64,000 nt of DNA, taken from the NCBI RefSeq assembly GCF_900184815.1, contig NZ_FXXQ01000002.1, forward strand, positions 310,001-374,000. The letters are read 5' to 3'. Origin of the DNA: Boseongicola aestuarii. GTDB taxonomy: Bacteria; Pseudomonadota; Alphaproteobacteria; Rhodobacterales; Rhodobacteraceae. A program made the translations under genes and the position numbers. The notes beneath the pieces were generated by a model. The model did no database searches, was not told where the DNA came from, and saw only the letters and a program-made list of their open reading frames with translations. This document shows, one piece after another, positions 27,670-36,678 of this stretch (the first letter of the stretch is position 1; each line of letters starts with the position of its first letter).

Positions 27670-28530
27670 ATGACCCGGGTCGCCTGCGTTGGGGAAGCAA
27701 TGATCGAAATGTCTCTGGACGGCGACATTGCTGCGTTGGCGGTTGCGGGCGATACCTTGAACACGGCTGTTTACCTGAAGCGGTGCGCGCCAAAGATTGA
27801 AGTGGATTATATTACTCAGCTTGGGAGTGACCCCTTTTCAAAGCGAATTCAGAGCTTTATGGAGTCCGAGGGGCTTGGCATCTCGAGAATTGGCATCGAT
27901 CCAATTGCCGTTCCAGGGCTTTACGCGATTACTCTGAGTGCTGAGGGAGAGCGTTCTTTTACCTACTGGCGATCGGCGTCGGCGGCCCGGAAGTTGTTTT
28001 CGGATGGCGATTTTTCGATGCTCAAGGGATACGATCTCGTTTACCTATCGGGAATTTCACTCGCAATTTTGCCGCATGAGGTGCGGCTAGAGTTGATCGC
28101 CTATTTGAAGGCGAGCGGGCTGCGCGTTGCTTATGACAACAATCACCGGCCAAGGCTTTGGAGTGTCGAGGACGCACGGGAAGTGACCGCCTCTTTCTGG
28201 TCCTTTGCGGACATTCTCCTGCCTTCGCTGGATGATGAGATGGCGATCTTCGGCGAGAGCGAAGATGAGGTGCGCGCGCGGTTTTCCGCGACATCCCGGA
28301 GCGGGGCGATGAAGTGTGGCGAGGCTGGGCCTGTTTCTCTGGGGCAAACGATCGAGCAGGTTTATGCCCGTGCCAGCCGGGTGGTGGATACGACGGCGGC
28401 AGGGGACAGTTTCAACGGCGGCTACCTTGCTGCGCGATTAACCGGACATAGCCAAGCGGATGCCTTGAAGGCCGGACACGAATTGGCCTCGAAGGTTGTG
28501 GGGTATCGTGGGGCGATCATTACAAAATAA
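27670..28530 (+). CDS. PfkB-family sugar kinase, 2-keto-3-deoxygluconate kinase-like
   Basis: 286 residues, slightly short for KdgK (about 310). N-terminal GEAMIEMS, the AGDTLNTAVYLKR sugar-binding segment and the C-terminal DTTAAGDSFNGGYLAARL with catalytic Asp246 identify the PfkB/KDG-kinase group. It would phosphorylate the 2-keto-3-deoxy acid made by the UxaA-type dehydratase. A KDPG aldolase is not in the window and must be elsewhere. The ATG is 4 bases after the preceding stop and completes the compact catabolic unit. Confidence 0.83.
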   Translation: MTRVACVGEAMIEMSLDGDIAALAVAGDTLNTAVYLKRCAPKIEVDYITQLGSDPFSKRIQSFMESEGLGISRIGIDPIAVPGLYAITLSAEGERSFTYWRSASAARKLFSDGDFSMLKGYDLVYLSGISLAILPHEVRLELIAYLKASGLRVAYDNNHRPRLWSVEDAREVTASFWSFADILLPSLDDEMAIFGESEDEVRARFSATSRSGAMKCGEAGPVSLGQTIEQVYARASRVVDTTAAGDSFNGGYLAARLTGHSQADALKAGHELASKVVGYRGAIITK

Positions 28531-28611
28531 AACTCAAGGTACAGGGGCCGCCCTGGCGAGCGGCTTTGCTCAGCCACGGGACCGTTCCTGAGGCAGACTG
28601 GAAGGAGTTTC

Positions 28612-29634
28612 ATGAAGGTTGCTTTGATCGGACACGGGATGGTCGCGAAAACCCATCTTCGCGCCATAACTGACAGTAATATTGTCAATTTTGGCGGGTT
28701 GCTTGGACGTGATTTCGATCGCGCCCACTCGTATCTGAATTCGTCACATGGCGGCGGAGTCGTGTATCAAAGCCTGTCGGAGCTTTGCGACGACGAAACA
28801 TTGGATTTTGTGGTTCTGACAACCCCTCCAAACGCGCGCATGTCAATAGTTGAGGGCTTGGTCCGCGCGGGAATACCGGTTCTCATGGAGAAGCCGATCG
28901 AGCGGACGTTGACGTCGGCGCAAACCATCGCGAGCCTTTTTGAAACGCGAGGTGTTCTTGCGGGCGTTGTCTTCCAGCATCGTGCAAGAGAGTCGTCGAA
29001 AGCTTTCAAGAGGATGATTGACGATGGGCTCATCGGAGATCTGGTTTCCGCAGAAATCCGGGTGCCGTGGTGGCGCGATCAAGACTACTACAACGCCCCC
29101 GGTCGTGGCACTTTTGAGCGCGACGGCGGTGGGGTAATGATAACTCAGGCAATCCACACTCTGGATCTGGCGACCTGGCTCATGGGTTCCGTAAGATCCG
29201 TAAGCGCTGTGATGGCGACGACGTCGCTGCACGCAATGGAAGCCGAAGACTGGGCCGGCGGGCTGTTTGAATTCGAGAACGGAGCGGTGGCAACAATGAC
29301 AGCAACAACGTCGTTTTTTCCAGGATGCCCAGAAAGCATGCGCGTACAGGGCACGAAAGCGCATGCGCATCTGGAAGACGGCGTTCTGACGGTGTCATAT
29401 CTGGATGGCCGTATCGAAACGATCGGCGCCACTTCCGATGGCACGGGCGGAGGTGCGAACCCAATGGCGTTTACACACGTCTGGCATCAAAGAGTGATCG
29501 AGGACTTCGCTGATTGCCTTCGGACTGGACGCACACCGCTTTGCCCGGTGCAGGATGGCTTGAAGGCGCAGGCTATCATCGAGGCAATGGAGCTATCATC
29601 CAAAACCCGCCAAGCAGTTCATTTAAAGACATAA
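28612..29634 (+). CDS. Gfo/Idh/MocA-family oxidoreductase
   Basis: 340 residues. Rossmann N-terminus (VALIGHGMVAKTHLRAI), the canonical EKP motif (MEKPIERT) and the C-terminal substrate domain with GGGVMITQAIHTLDLATWLMG, where His is the usual proton relay. It probably oxidises or epimerises a sugar or inositol-like substrate. The ATG has a good AAGGAG site. 81 bases separate it from the kinase gene, so it may belong to the same transcript. It converges on a minus-strand SDR gene 26 bases away. Confidence 0.85.
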   Translation: MKVALIGHGMVAKTHLRAITDSNIVNFGGLLGRDFDRAHSYLNSSHGGGVVYQSLSELCDDETLDFVVLTTPPNARMSIVEGLVRAGIPVLMEKPIERTLTSAQTIASLFETRGVLAGVVFQHRARESSKAFKRMIDDGLIGDLVSAEIRVPWWRDQDYYNAPGRGTFERDGGGVMITQAIHTLDLATWLMGSVRSVSAVMATTSLHAMEAEDWAGGLFEFENGAVATMTATTSFFPGCPESMRVQGTKAHAHLEDGVLTVSYLDGRIETIGATSDGTGGGANPMAFTHVWHQRVIEDFADCLRTGRTPLCPVQDGLKAQAIIEAMELSSKTRQAVHLKT

Positions 29635-29660
29635 TACCGAAACGGGCGCGGCGCTGGGAA

Positions 29661-30410
29661 TTAGACGGTGTAGTTCAGACCAAGCCGCCCACCATCAACA
29701 TAGATGGTTTCACCAGTAATATAACTGGCTTTCTTCGAGCAAAGAAATGCGACCACATCGCCGATCTCGCGCGCTGTGCCGGGACGCTTCAAGGGTGTTC
29801 GGGACATCGCTATCTTCATGGCTTCCGGGTTGGCGTTCACGGCTGCCATCATTTCAGTATCGATGGACCCCGGCCCGACTGCGTTCACACGGATATTGTG
29901 CGGTGCCAATGCCAGCGCAGCCACTTTGGTAAGCTGCGTGACACCACCTTTTGACGCGCAATATGCGGGGATGGCCGGAATAGCGACCTGCGCATTGATT
30001 GAGGACATGTTCACGATTGCGCCTTCAAGCCCGTGTTCGACCATTGCCCTCCCCGCGCGCTGGGTTGCAACAAAGACGCCGCGCAAGTTGATGTCGATGA
30101 CGCGATCGAACGTCTTTAGATCGTAGGAGAGGAAGTCTCCTGCCGCCGCGATACCGGCGTTGTTGACCAGCGCAGAGACGGGGCCGTAGTCCGCTTCGAT
30201 CTTGTCGAACATGGCGAGCACCTGGTCGGCGTCGCCCATGTCACAAACCAGCCCCGCCACGGCGCCGATTTCCTTAGCAGCTGCGACGACTTCATCCGCC
30301 TTGATATCAGCAAGAATGACGCGAAAACCGTCCTCGATAAGCGCCTGAGCCGAGGCATACCCAATACCTTGTGCACCGCCGGTGACGAGTGCGAGGGGTG
30401 TATCAGTCAT
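29661..30410 (-). CDS. Short-chain dehydrogenase/reductase
   Basis: 249 residues. TGGAQGIG cofactor motif, NNAG, catalytic Ser (NMSSIN) and YCASK are complete, with a C-terminal GETIYVDGG. It is a classical SDR of the FabG-like group. The context of sugar-acid genes argues for oxidation of a polyol or hydroxy acid rather than fatty-acid synthesis. It is last in the minus-strand run from DUF2848 through hydroxypyruvate isomerase, rhodanese and glycerate kinase, 84 bases after the kinase stop. Confidence 0.8.
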   Translation of the reverse strand: MTDTPLALVTGGAQGIGYASAQALIEDGFRVILADIKADEVVAAAKEIGAVAGLVCDMGDADQVLAMFDKIEADYGPVSALVNNAGIAAAGDFLSYDLKTFDRVIDINLRGVFVATQRAGRAMVEHGLEGAIVNMSSINAQVAIPAIPAYCASKGGVTQLTKVAALALAPHNIRVNAVGPGSIDTEMMAAVNANPEAMKIAMSRTPLKRPGTAREIGDVVAFLCSKKASYITGETIYVDGGRLGLNYTV

Positions 30411-30494
30411 TGGGGCATCCTTTGCATGGCAGGTAAAGTCGCAGAAGATAAACCTTGCTTTTCACTTCGTTGCAAGTGCTGGGCAACTGCGATG

Positions 30495-31760
30495 TCATCG
30501 AATCAAGATGGCTCGAAAATCGTTGACGTTCGTGCCGGTAGGACCAGGGGCGAATATGGCATCAATACTGTCAAATGCGCCCCAAGCGTCATGTGCCGCC
30601 AGAAGCGTGGCTGGGTCTTGGCCAGTGGCGCGGATACGGCTCCAGGTCGTGCCGTCAGCGAAGGCGCCCGCGTTGTCTTCAGAGCCGTCAATCCCATCCG
30701 TGTCGGCTGCCAACGCGGTAATTTTCTGACCTTGGATACCGCCTGCGAATGCGAGAAGGAACTCGGTATTGCGTCCGCCGCGACCCCCTGAATTGCGGAT
30801 TGTCACTGTGGTTTCTCCGCCTGACAAAATGACGACTGGCGGAGCGAATGGGCGATTGCGCTGGCGGACTTCACGGGCGATCGCAGCGTGCACCTGACCA
30901 ACGTCGCGAGCTTCGCCTTCGATGGCATCTGACAAGATGACCGGTGGCACGTTCTCGGAGGAGGCCAGTCGGGCGGCAGCTTCGAGCGAGAGCGACGCCG
31001 AGGCGATGATGTGCACCTCGTTGCCCTCAAACGCAGCATCCGCTGGAAGCGGCGGAATATTCTGATCGGACGCGAGGTGGGAGCGGATATTTTCCGGCAA
31101 TGCTAATCCGTAGGCCGCGATATGTTTGAGCGCATCTGCACGATTCACGCTGTCGGGCACGGTTGGACCGGAGGCGACCTGCGCCGGGTCGTCTCCCGGG
31201 ACATCCGACACGACCAGGCTGACAACGCGGGCGGGATGCGCGGCGGCTGCGAGACGGCCACCCTTGATCGTGCTCACCTGTTTGCGGATGGCGTTCATCA
31301 CCGAGATGGGCGCCCCCGAAGCGAGGAGACACTCGTTCAATGCGACTTCATCGGATAACGTCATTCCGGGTGGCGGAGCGGGCAATAACGCCGAACCGCC
31401 ACCACAGATCAGGGCGACGACAAGATCGTCAGGGCCAAGGTCAGAAACCGCCGCGAACAACGCCTCCGTCGCCTTTGCTCCTGCCTCATCGGGGACCGGA
31501 TGCGAGGCTTCCATGACCCGGATCGATCTGGTGGGTGCGGCATAGCCATAGCGTGTGACGACAACGCCTTCGACCGGCGTCGGCCAGAGATCTTCGAAAG
31601 CCGCGGCCATTTGCGCGGCGCCTTTTCCCGCGCCGATAACGATTGTACGGCCCTTTGGTGGCTTTGGCAGCGCCTTGGCGAGAGCGATTTTCGGATCTGC
31701 CGCCGCCACGGCCGCGTCAAACAATCTGGCGAGGAACGCCTTGTCGGCTTCTAACGTCAT
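30495..31760 (-). CDS. Glycerate 2-kinase (GckA/TtuD, MOFRL type)
   Basis: 421 residues. N-terminal glycerate-kinase domain with GAGKGAAQMA and CGGGSALLPAPP, then the MOFRL domain with SGGETTVTIRNSGGRGGRNTEFLLA and AADTDGIDG. It makes 2-phosphoglycerate from D-glycerate with ATP (older annotations call it hydroxypyruvate reductase TtuD). The ATG overlaps the TGA of the rhodanese gene (ATGA). With hydroxypyruvate isomerase and tartronate-semialdehyde-type reductases nearby it completes a route from C3 or C2 acids to glycolysis. Confidence 0.9.
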   Translation of the reverse strand: MTLEADKAFLARLFDAAVAAADPKIALAKALPKPPKGRTIVIGAGKGAAQMAAAFEDLWPTPVEGVVVTRYGYAAPTRSIRVMEASHPVPDEAGAKATEALFAAVSDLGPDDLVVALICGGGSALLPAPPPGMTLSDEVALNECLLASGAPISVMNAIRKQVSTIKGGRLAAAAHPARVVSLVVSDVPGDDPAQVASGPTVPDSVNRADALKHIAAYGLALPENIRSHLASDQNIPPLPADAAFEGNEVHIIASASLSLEAAARLASSENVPPVILSDAIEGEARDVGQVHAAIAREVRQRNRPFAPPVVILSGGETTVTIRNSGGRGGRNTEFLLAFAGGIQGQKITALAADTDGIDGSEDNAGAFADGTTWSRIRATGQDPATLLAAHDAWGAFDSIDAIFAPGPTGTNVNDFRAILIR

Positions 31761-32158
31761 TTGCCCGACTCGCTTTTTTCGACGGGCCCGCCTTGGGTTT
31801 CCCAAGTCGAAAAACCCTCTTTCAGATGTGCGGCCCTAAAGCCCATGTCCTGCAATGCAGCTACAGTCAGAGCCGAGCGCCACCCGCTGGCACAGTGAAA
31901 CACGAAGCGTTTGTCTTCGCCGAAAATGGGTTTGAAATATGGACTTTGTGGATCGACCCAGAATTCGATCATCCCGCGAGGGGCATGAAAGCTGCCTGGG
32001 ATAAAGCCGCTTCGCTGGCGCTCGCGGATGTCGCGGATATCGACAACGACGAGGTTTGGATCTCCCAGCCGCGCTACAAGATCAGCCGTCTCGATCTCGC
32101 TGATACGGGCACGCGCGTCAGCGACAAGCTCGGCCGATGATTTCACGAGTGTTTTCAT
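31757..32158 (-). CDS. Single-domain rhodanese-like protein
   Basis: 133 residues. The rhodanese fold is recognisable (VVVDIRDIRERQRSGFIPGS) with an active-site Cys89 in the loop HCASGWRS. Such proteins move sulfane sulfur to acceptors. The four-base overlap with the glycerate kinase start suggests coupled translation, an unusual partnership because no sulfur gene is adjacent. The ATG giving MKTLVKSSAE was chosen; 14 more residues are possible but have no family support. Confidence 0.8.
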   Translation of the reverse strand: MKTLVKSSAELVADARARISEIETADLVARLGDPNLVVVDIRDIRERQRSGFIPGSFHAPRGMIEFWVDPQSPYFKPIFGEDKRFVFHCASGWRSALTVAALQDMGFRAAHLKEGFSTWETQGGPVEKSESGK

Positions 32159-32224
32159 GGTTGGCTCTCTTGCTGGGCTGGCGTCGTCACTTGATTGCAC
32201 GGTCTGAGGCCCGGTGCAAAGCGT

Positions 32225-32989
32225 CTAAACGAGCGAACTCATCCAGCCCAGCGTCGCCTCCGTCGAACCCCCCGGTTTGTATTCCGCTCCAAGGGGCTTG
32301 ACCCATCCCGCCGCGTCGATTTTGCGGAACACGAATGCGTAGTTGAGTTCACCTTGATCGGGTGCGCCGCGCGTTGGGACCGAGGCGAACTGGACGTGGC
32401 CGATCACCGGCTGAAGGGCTTTAAAACGCGTGACAACATCGCCTTCATTCCGCCCGACATGGTAGCAGTCGAACATCAGCTTGAGGTTGGAAGCCTTGAC
32501 CTCGTCCATTATGGCGACGGCCTGGTCCGTGGTTCGCAGGAAGTAGTCAGGTGCGTCATTGCGGTTCAAAGGCTCAATCAGAATGGTAATGTCGTTCTTG
32601 GCGGCTTGGGCGCAGGCGTAAACAAGACTGCCAACGAACGTCGAGTGGGCCACTGCACCGCTGGCATTGCCTGCCATGACATGGACCGACGTCGCTCCGA
32701 CCGCCGTGGCGTACTCAAGGGCTTGGTCTATCGCTGCGCGGGCTTCGTTCTCGCGTCCGGGAAGCGCTGAAAGTCCGTTTTCGCCCCCGGCGACGTCGCC
32801 GCGCACAGTGTTCAATCCAAGCATTGGTAGTCCGGTTTCCTTCAAGGCCGCCGCCACGTCTTCGGGTGGTGTCTCATAGGGCCAGTGACACTCGACCGCG
32901 ACAAAACCCGCGGCATGGGCCGCCAGGATCGCTTCGGGCAAAGACTTGTCCGTCCAAAGAAATCCGAGGTTTGCTGAGAAAACTGGCAT
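32225..32989 (-). CDS. Hydroxypyruvate isomerase-family protein
   Basis: 254 residues, TIM-barrel of the Hyi/OtnI group. Key segments are FSANLGFLWTD, the catalytic Glu of ILIEPLNR and the metal-binding FDCYHVGRNEGD and GAEYKP. Members isomerise hydroxypyruvate to tartronate semialdehyde, or 2-oxotetronates. The glycerate kinase two genes downstream fits this. No OtnK-type (DUF1537) kinase is present, so Hyi is the likelier role. The start is the ATG of MPVFSANLGF with CCGGAG upstream; 14 additional residues are possible. Confidence 0.82.
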   Translation of the reverse strand: MPVFSANLGFLWTDKSLPEAILAAHAAGFVAVECHWPYETPPEDVAAALKETGLPMLGLNTVRGDVAGGENGLSALPGRENEARAAIDQALEYATAVGATSVHVMAGNASGAVAHSTFVGSLVYACAQAAKNDITILIEPLNRNDAPDYFLRTTDQAVAIMDEVKASNLKLMFDCYHVGRNEGDVVTRFKALQPVIGHVQFASVPTRGAPDQGELNYAFVFRKIDAAGWVKPLGAEYKPGGSTEATLGWMSSLV

Positions 32990-33057
32990 CGCGGGGAACT
33001 CCGGTTTGTTGAAATTGAGGACGCGCTTCAAGTTTCCGAGACGCGCGTCTTTAGGTG

Positions 33058-33711
33058 TTAGCTGACCTCTGGCAAAGCACGGGCGGTGTATTCCAGCGTG
33101 ATCTCGGCGCCAGTTTCGGGGTCGGTCATTGTCGCCCGGAAATCCTCTGCTGCGCGCACACCGCCAAGGGCCGCGAAGGTGCCACAGAGCATGGCTGAGC
33201 CGTTTTGCAAATCGGCAGCCGCTATCAGATCGCGCAGGGGCTTGATCTGACCGATCGTACCATCCTGATAGAGAACCCAGTCGCCGTTTTCACGTATCCA
33301 CGATTTGATGATGATGGCATCCAAACGACCTTCAAGCGAGGCGAATTCCCAGAGGGACGTTGCGCAGGGCTTGCCACAGATTTGCTTGGAGGCCGCGACG
33401 GAAATAGTTTCCAGTTGGCGATCCGTATGATCCGATGCCAGCCCAAGCCAGAGCTTGCCGTCGTGCCTGATGACCAAAGGCTCGGCTTCGCCGGATGAAG
33501 CAGTGCCGAGGACTTCGATATTACGTTCGGCAGTCAACAGGCTGTTCGAGACGCGGTAAAACAGTGGCACCTTGGACGGAGGCGCGACACCGATGGCGGC
33601 CAATTCTTCAATGTGATGTTGCACGGCATGCGTATCCCGGCCCGTCCAACCTGCGACGACAACTTGCCGGCACTCGAAGTCGATCGAGCCATTTTCGGTA
33701 TTGAATTGCAT
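33058..33711 (-). CDS. DUF2848-family protein
   Basis: 217 residues. Motifs AGWTGRD, HHIEELAAIGV, PLFYRVS, GEAEPLVI and SDHTDR followed by SKQICGKP mark the uncharacterised DUF2848 family, which I recall as distantly FAH/hydratase-like. The conserved His/Asp/Arg cluster (SDHTDRQLE) could form an active site. It is divergent from the LysR gene over 92 bases and is probably controlled by it. Start ATG after TTGAGGA; 22 further in-frame residues upstream would enter the control region. The reaction is unknown. Confidence 0.75.
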   Translation of the reverse strand: MQFNTENGSIDFECRQVVVAGWTGRDTHAVQHHIEELAAIGVAPPSKVPLFYRVSNSLLTAERNIEVLGTASSGEAEPLVIRHDGKLWLGLASDHTDRQLETISVAASKQICGKPCATSLWEFASLEGRLDAIIIKSWIRENGDWVLYQDGTIGQIKPLRDLIAAADLQNGSAMLCGTFAALGGVRAAEDFRATMTDPETGAEITLEYTARALPEVS

Positions 33712-33779
33712 CGCGTGGTCCTCAAACGTGTGTGCAAGGGTGAACCTGAGCAGAAGCGCAGCGACTGTCCAGCCCAATT

Positions 33780-33791
33780 GCCCGATCGGGC
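33780..33791. promoter_or_regulatory. 12-bp perfect palindrome upstream of the LysR gene
   Basis: GCCCGATCGGGC lies 12 bases before the LysR start, in the divergent gap with the DUF2848 gene. It is a possible operator for autoregulation. It also overlaps the region just ahead of the ribosome-binding site (GGGAG), so an effect on translation is possible. Confidence 0.35.
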
Positions 33792-33803
33792 GGGAGCGTT
33801 GAT

Positions 33804-34682
33804 ATGACTTTCGAGCAGTTGAAGACGTTTTACTGGGTCGCGCGCCTTGGTGGCTTTCGGCGCGCGTCTGAGCATTTGAGCCTGTCTCAACCTGCTGTTT
33901 CGACCCGCGTCGGCACTCTGGAAACCGAACTGGGCGTCGTGCTTTTCGAACGCACGGCTAAAGGCGCTGGATTGACCAAGTCCGGGACGATGCTGCTCGG
34001 CTATGCGGAACAAATGCTGTTCGTGGAAGAGGAGATCTCCAAACGCGTCGCCAATCCGCTGGAAACCGAGGGCCTGTTCCGGATTGGGTCTTCCGAAACC
34101 ATTGCACAGGCGTGGTTGCCGGAGTTCCTGAAGGCCTTCAGCGCGGAATTCCCGCGTGTGAATGTCGATCTGACGGTCGATATATCGGGGAACCTGCGCA
34201 ATAGTCTGCTCCAGCAGGATATCGATCTGGCATTTCTTATGGGGCCAGTGTCGGAGTTCACGGTCGAGAACGTCGAACTGCCGAAATTCGATCTGCATTG
34301 GTATAAGGCGAAGGGCAGCGGAGACGTCGATTTCCAGACGATACCAGTGATTTCCTATGCCGCGAAAACCCGACCCTATCGCGAGTTGATGGCAGAATTG
34401 TCCAGTCGCGTCGGACCAAATGTCCGGGTCTATTCCTCAGCCTCGTTGTCCGCGAGCTTGCAAATGATTGCTGCGGGCATTGCCGTCGGCCCCTACCCTC
34501 GTACGCTGGCTGGCGGGCTGTTGTCACTGGGGCGTATTGAGGAGTTCGATCCTGGCTTTCAACCCAGCCCATTGACGTTCACTGCCTCTTATCTGGGTGA
34601 GCCGCGCAGCATTCTGGCCGAACGGGGAGCTGAGATTGCCAGCAATATCGCAACAGATTGGCGGGCCGCGGATGGACATTAG
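33804..34682 (+). CDS. LysR-family transcriptional regulator
   Basis: 292 residues. N-terminal winged helix (MTFEQLKTFYWVARLGGFRR, HLSLSQPAVSTRVGTLE) and a C-terminal periplasmic-binding-like effector domain (about 88-290). It sits between the divergent DUF2848 gene and the DUF1445-TRAP-pxpBC operon, 96 bases upstream of the latter. It is therefore the likely activator of both, responding to the transported acid or a catabolite. The ATG has GGGAG at suitable spacing. Confidence 0.9.
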   Translation: MTFEQLKTFYWVARLGGFRRASEHLSLSQPAVSTRVGTLETELGVVLFERTAKGAGLTKSGTMLLGYAEQMLFVEEEISKRVANPLETEGLFRIGSSETIAQAWLPEFLKAFSAEFPRVNVDLTVDISGNLRNSLLQQDIDLAFLMGPVSEFTVENVELPKFDLHWYKAKGSGDVDFQTIPVISYAAKTRPYRELMAELSSRVGPNVRVYSSASLSASLQMIAAGIAVGPYPRTLAGGLLSLGRIEEFDPGFQPSPLTFTASYLGEPRSILAERGAEIASNIATDWRAADGH

Positions 34683-34778
34683 GGCATTCAAATAATCTAT
34701 CGACTTTGATCGAAAATGATAATTTGAGATAAACCTTCTGGCGTGCAATCTTGATTCGGTGAGAACGAAGGGGTGGGC

Positions 34779-35624
34779 ATGTCTTCGAACCAGGCAAACT
34801 ATCAGGATCGACGTGCATTGTCGGCGAGACAGGTGCGGATGGAAATCCGCGAGGGTCTCTACGATCGGCACACGGCCGGATTGGCGGCTGGCAAACTTCA
34901 GTGCAACCTTGCGATCATACCCGAGGCTTTTGCGCTCGATTTCCTGAGATTTTGCCAACGCAACCCCAAGCCCTGCCCCGTTGTTGGCGTCAGCGATACA
35001 GGTGATCCGTTCATGCGCACCTTGGGTGACGATATCGACATTCGCAGCGACGTGCCGCGCTATCGGGTCTTTCGCGACGGTGCATTTACGGAGGAAGTCA
35101 CGGATATTTCCGCACTTTGGCGTGACGATCTGGTGACGGTCGCACTGGGTTGCTCGTTCACGTTTGAGAACGCGTTCATCGCCAACGATATACCGGTGCG
35201 CCACATTGAACAGGACAAGACTGTTCCGATGTACAAGACCAACGTCGCGTTGACGCCTGCTGGCGTGTTCTCGGGTGAAATGGTCGCAACGATGCGACCC
35301 ATCCACAAGGATCGCATTGAAGACGCGTTCCAGATCAGTGGCGCATTTCCACATGCGCACGGTGCTCCTATTGCGATGGGTGCACCGGGTGACATTGGCA
35401 TTCGGGACCTAGACGCACCTGACTGGGGGGATCCGGTGCCAGTCAGAGAAGACGAAATTCCGGTTTACTGGGCCTGCGGGGTAACCCCGCAAAACGTTCT
35501 GATGAACGCAAGACTGCCCTTCTGCATCACCCACGCCCCCGGTCACATGCTGATCGCGGACGTGTCTGAGACCTTGGAAGATCAAGCAATAAACCAAACA
35601 CAACATGGAGAGAAACATGCGTAA
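34779..35624 (+). CDS. Putative hydro-lyase / D-glutamate cyclase family (DUF1445)
   Basis: 281 residues. The family signatures are intact: GCSFTFE (124-130), VPMYKTN, MRPIHKD, HGAPIAMG (194-201), VYWACGVTPQ (229-238) and THAPGHML (251-258). The mammalian member converts D-glutamate to 5-oxo-D-proline; bacterial members are mostly uncharacterised. Placement with 5-oxoprolinase-like PxpB/PxpC suggests a chemically related lactam or amino-acid step. The ATG at 34779 follows GAAGGGG. The 3' end overlaps the TRAP binding-protein gene by 8 bases. Confidence 0.85.
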   Translation: MSSNQANYQDRRALSARQVRMEIREGLYDRHTAGLAAGKLQCNLAIIPEAFALDFLRFCQRNPKPCPVVGVSDTGDPFMRTLGDDIDIRSDVPRYRVFRDGAFTEEVTDISALWRDDLVTVALGCSFTFENAFIANDIPVRHIEQDKTVPMYKTNVALTPAGVFSGEMVATMRPIHKDRIEDAFQISGAFPHAHGAPIAMGAPGDIGIRDLDAPDWGDPVPVREDEIPVYWACGVTPQNVLMNARLPFCITHAPGHMLIADVSETLEDQAINQTQHGEKHA

Positions 35625-36648
35625 ATCGCTTACACTTGTTGCTGCGTCGATGACGTTGGCAGCACCTGCAATGGCCGAGAACCTGGCCGTCGTCGGCAGC
35701 TGGTCGGGCTTGCCGCTGCACATCGAATATGAAGCACCGTTCTGGGGCGAGACCCTTCCGGCTGCGTCGGGCGGAGACCTTACGATCGAATTGACAACCC
35801 ACAACCAGATGGGTCTGGGGCTTGGTGACATTTATCCGCTTCTTGGTCAGGGCGTCTATGATGTGGCCATGACGGTTGCAGATTACGCCGTCGCCGACGC
35901 GCCCGAGCTTGAAGGCCTCGACGTGCCGCTGATCGCACTGAGCGCGGAAGAAGCGCGCGCGATGGTTGATGCTGCGCGCCCGATGGTCGCTGACATCTAC
36001 CATGACCGATTCAACAGCCACGTGCTGGCGATTGCCCCCTACCCGCCGCAGGTCGTGTTTTGTAACGCTGAAATCGCTGGTCTTGACGACCTTCAGGGTC
36101 TGAAAGTCCGTGCATCTGGCCGTATGACTGCGAAATTGCTGGAAGCGCTGGGCGCTGAAGGCGTGAACGTTTCGTTCTCGGAAGTTCCTGGCGCGCTGCA
36201 AAAGGGCGTCGTCGATTGCGCGGTGACCGGTGCTGGGTCGGGCTATTCCGCTGGCTGGTGGGAAGTGTCCACGCATCTGATGCCACTGCCATTGGGCGGA
36301 TGGGATCCTGTTGTCACTGCCATGAACCTGGACAAATGGAATGGTCTGAGCAGTGAAATGCAGGAGTTGATCCAAACACAGATCACCACGGAATTCGAAG
36401 ATCCGGCCTGGGCGACAGCCCAGAACGCGTTGGTGAATGACATCGCCTGCCTTACCGGCAATGGTGACTGCCCTGCGGGTGAATCGCGCTCGATGATTCT
36501 GGTCGAGGCTTCTGACGCAGACTTCGCGAAAGCACGCGAAATTCTGGTTGGCGAAGTTCTTCCCGAGTGGGCAGAACGCGCTGGCGGTGACTGGGCCGAG
36601 CGCTGGAATGCGTCTGTTGGTCAGGTTGTTGGCGTGACCATCAACTAA
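35617..36648 (+). CDS. TRAP transporter solute-binding protein (DctP family)
   Basis: 343 residues with a short signal peptide cut after APAMA (about residue 21). The carboxylate-binding Arg is in LKVRASGRM, followed by GVVDCAVTG. It is distant from the receptor at 18.7 kb, so a different acid is expected. I chose the second ATG, with GGAGAGAAAC in front of it. The start lies within the last codons of the DUF1445 gene, implying translational coupling. Confidence 0.9.
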   Translation: MRKSLTLVAASMTLAAPAMAENLAVVGSWSGLPLHIEYEAPFWGETLPAASGGDLTIELTTHNQMGLGLGDIYPLLGQGVYDVAMTVADYAVADAPELEGLDVPLIALSAEEARAMVDAARPMVADIYHDRFNSHVLAIAPYPPQVVFCNAEIAGLDDLQGLKVRASGRMTAKLLEALGAEGVNVSFSEVPGALQKGVVDCAVTGAGSGYSAGWWEVSTHLMPLPLGGWDPVVTAMNLDKWNGLSSEMQELIQTQITTEFEDPAWATAQNALVNDIACLTGNGDCPAGESRSMILVEASDADFAKAREILVGEVLPEWAERAGGDWAERWNASVGQVVGVTIN

Positions 36649-36678
36649 GCCTTCTTAAACTCAAGAGGATCCAAGCAA

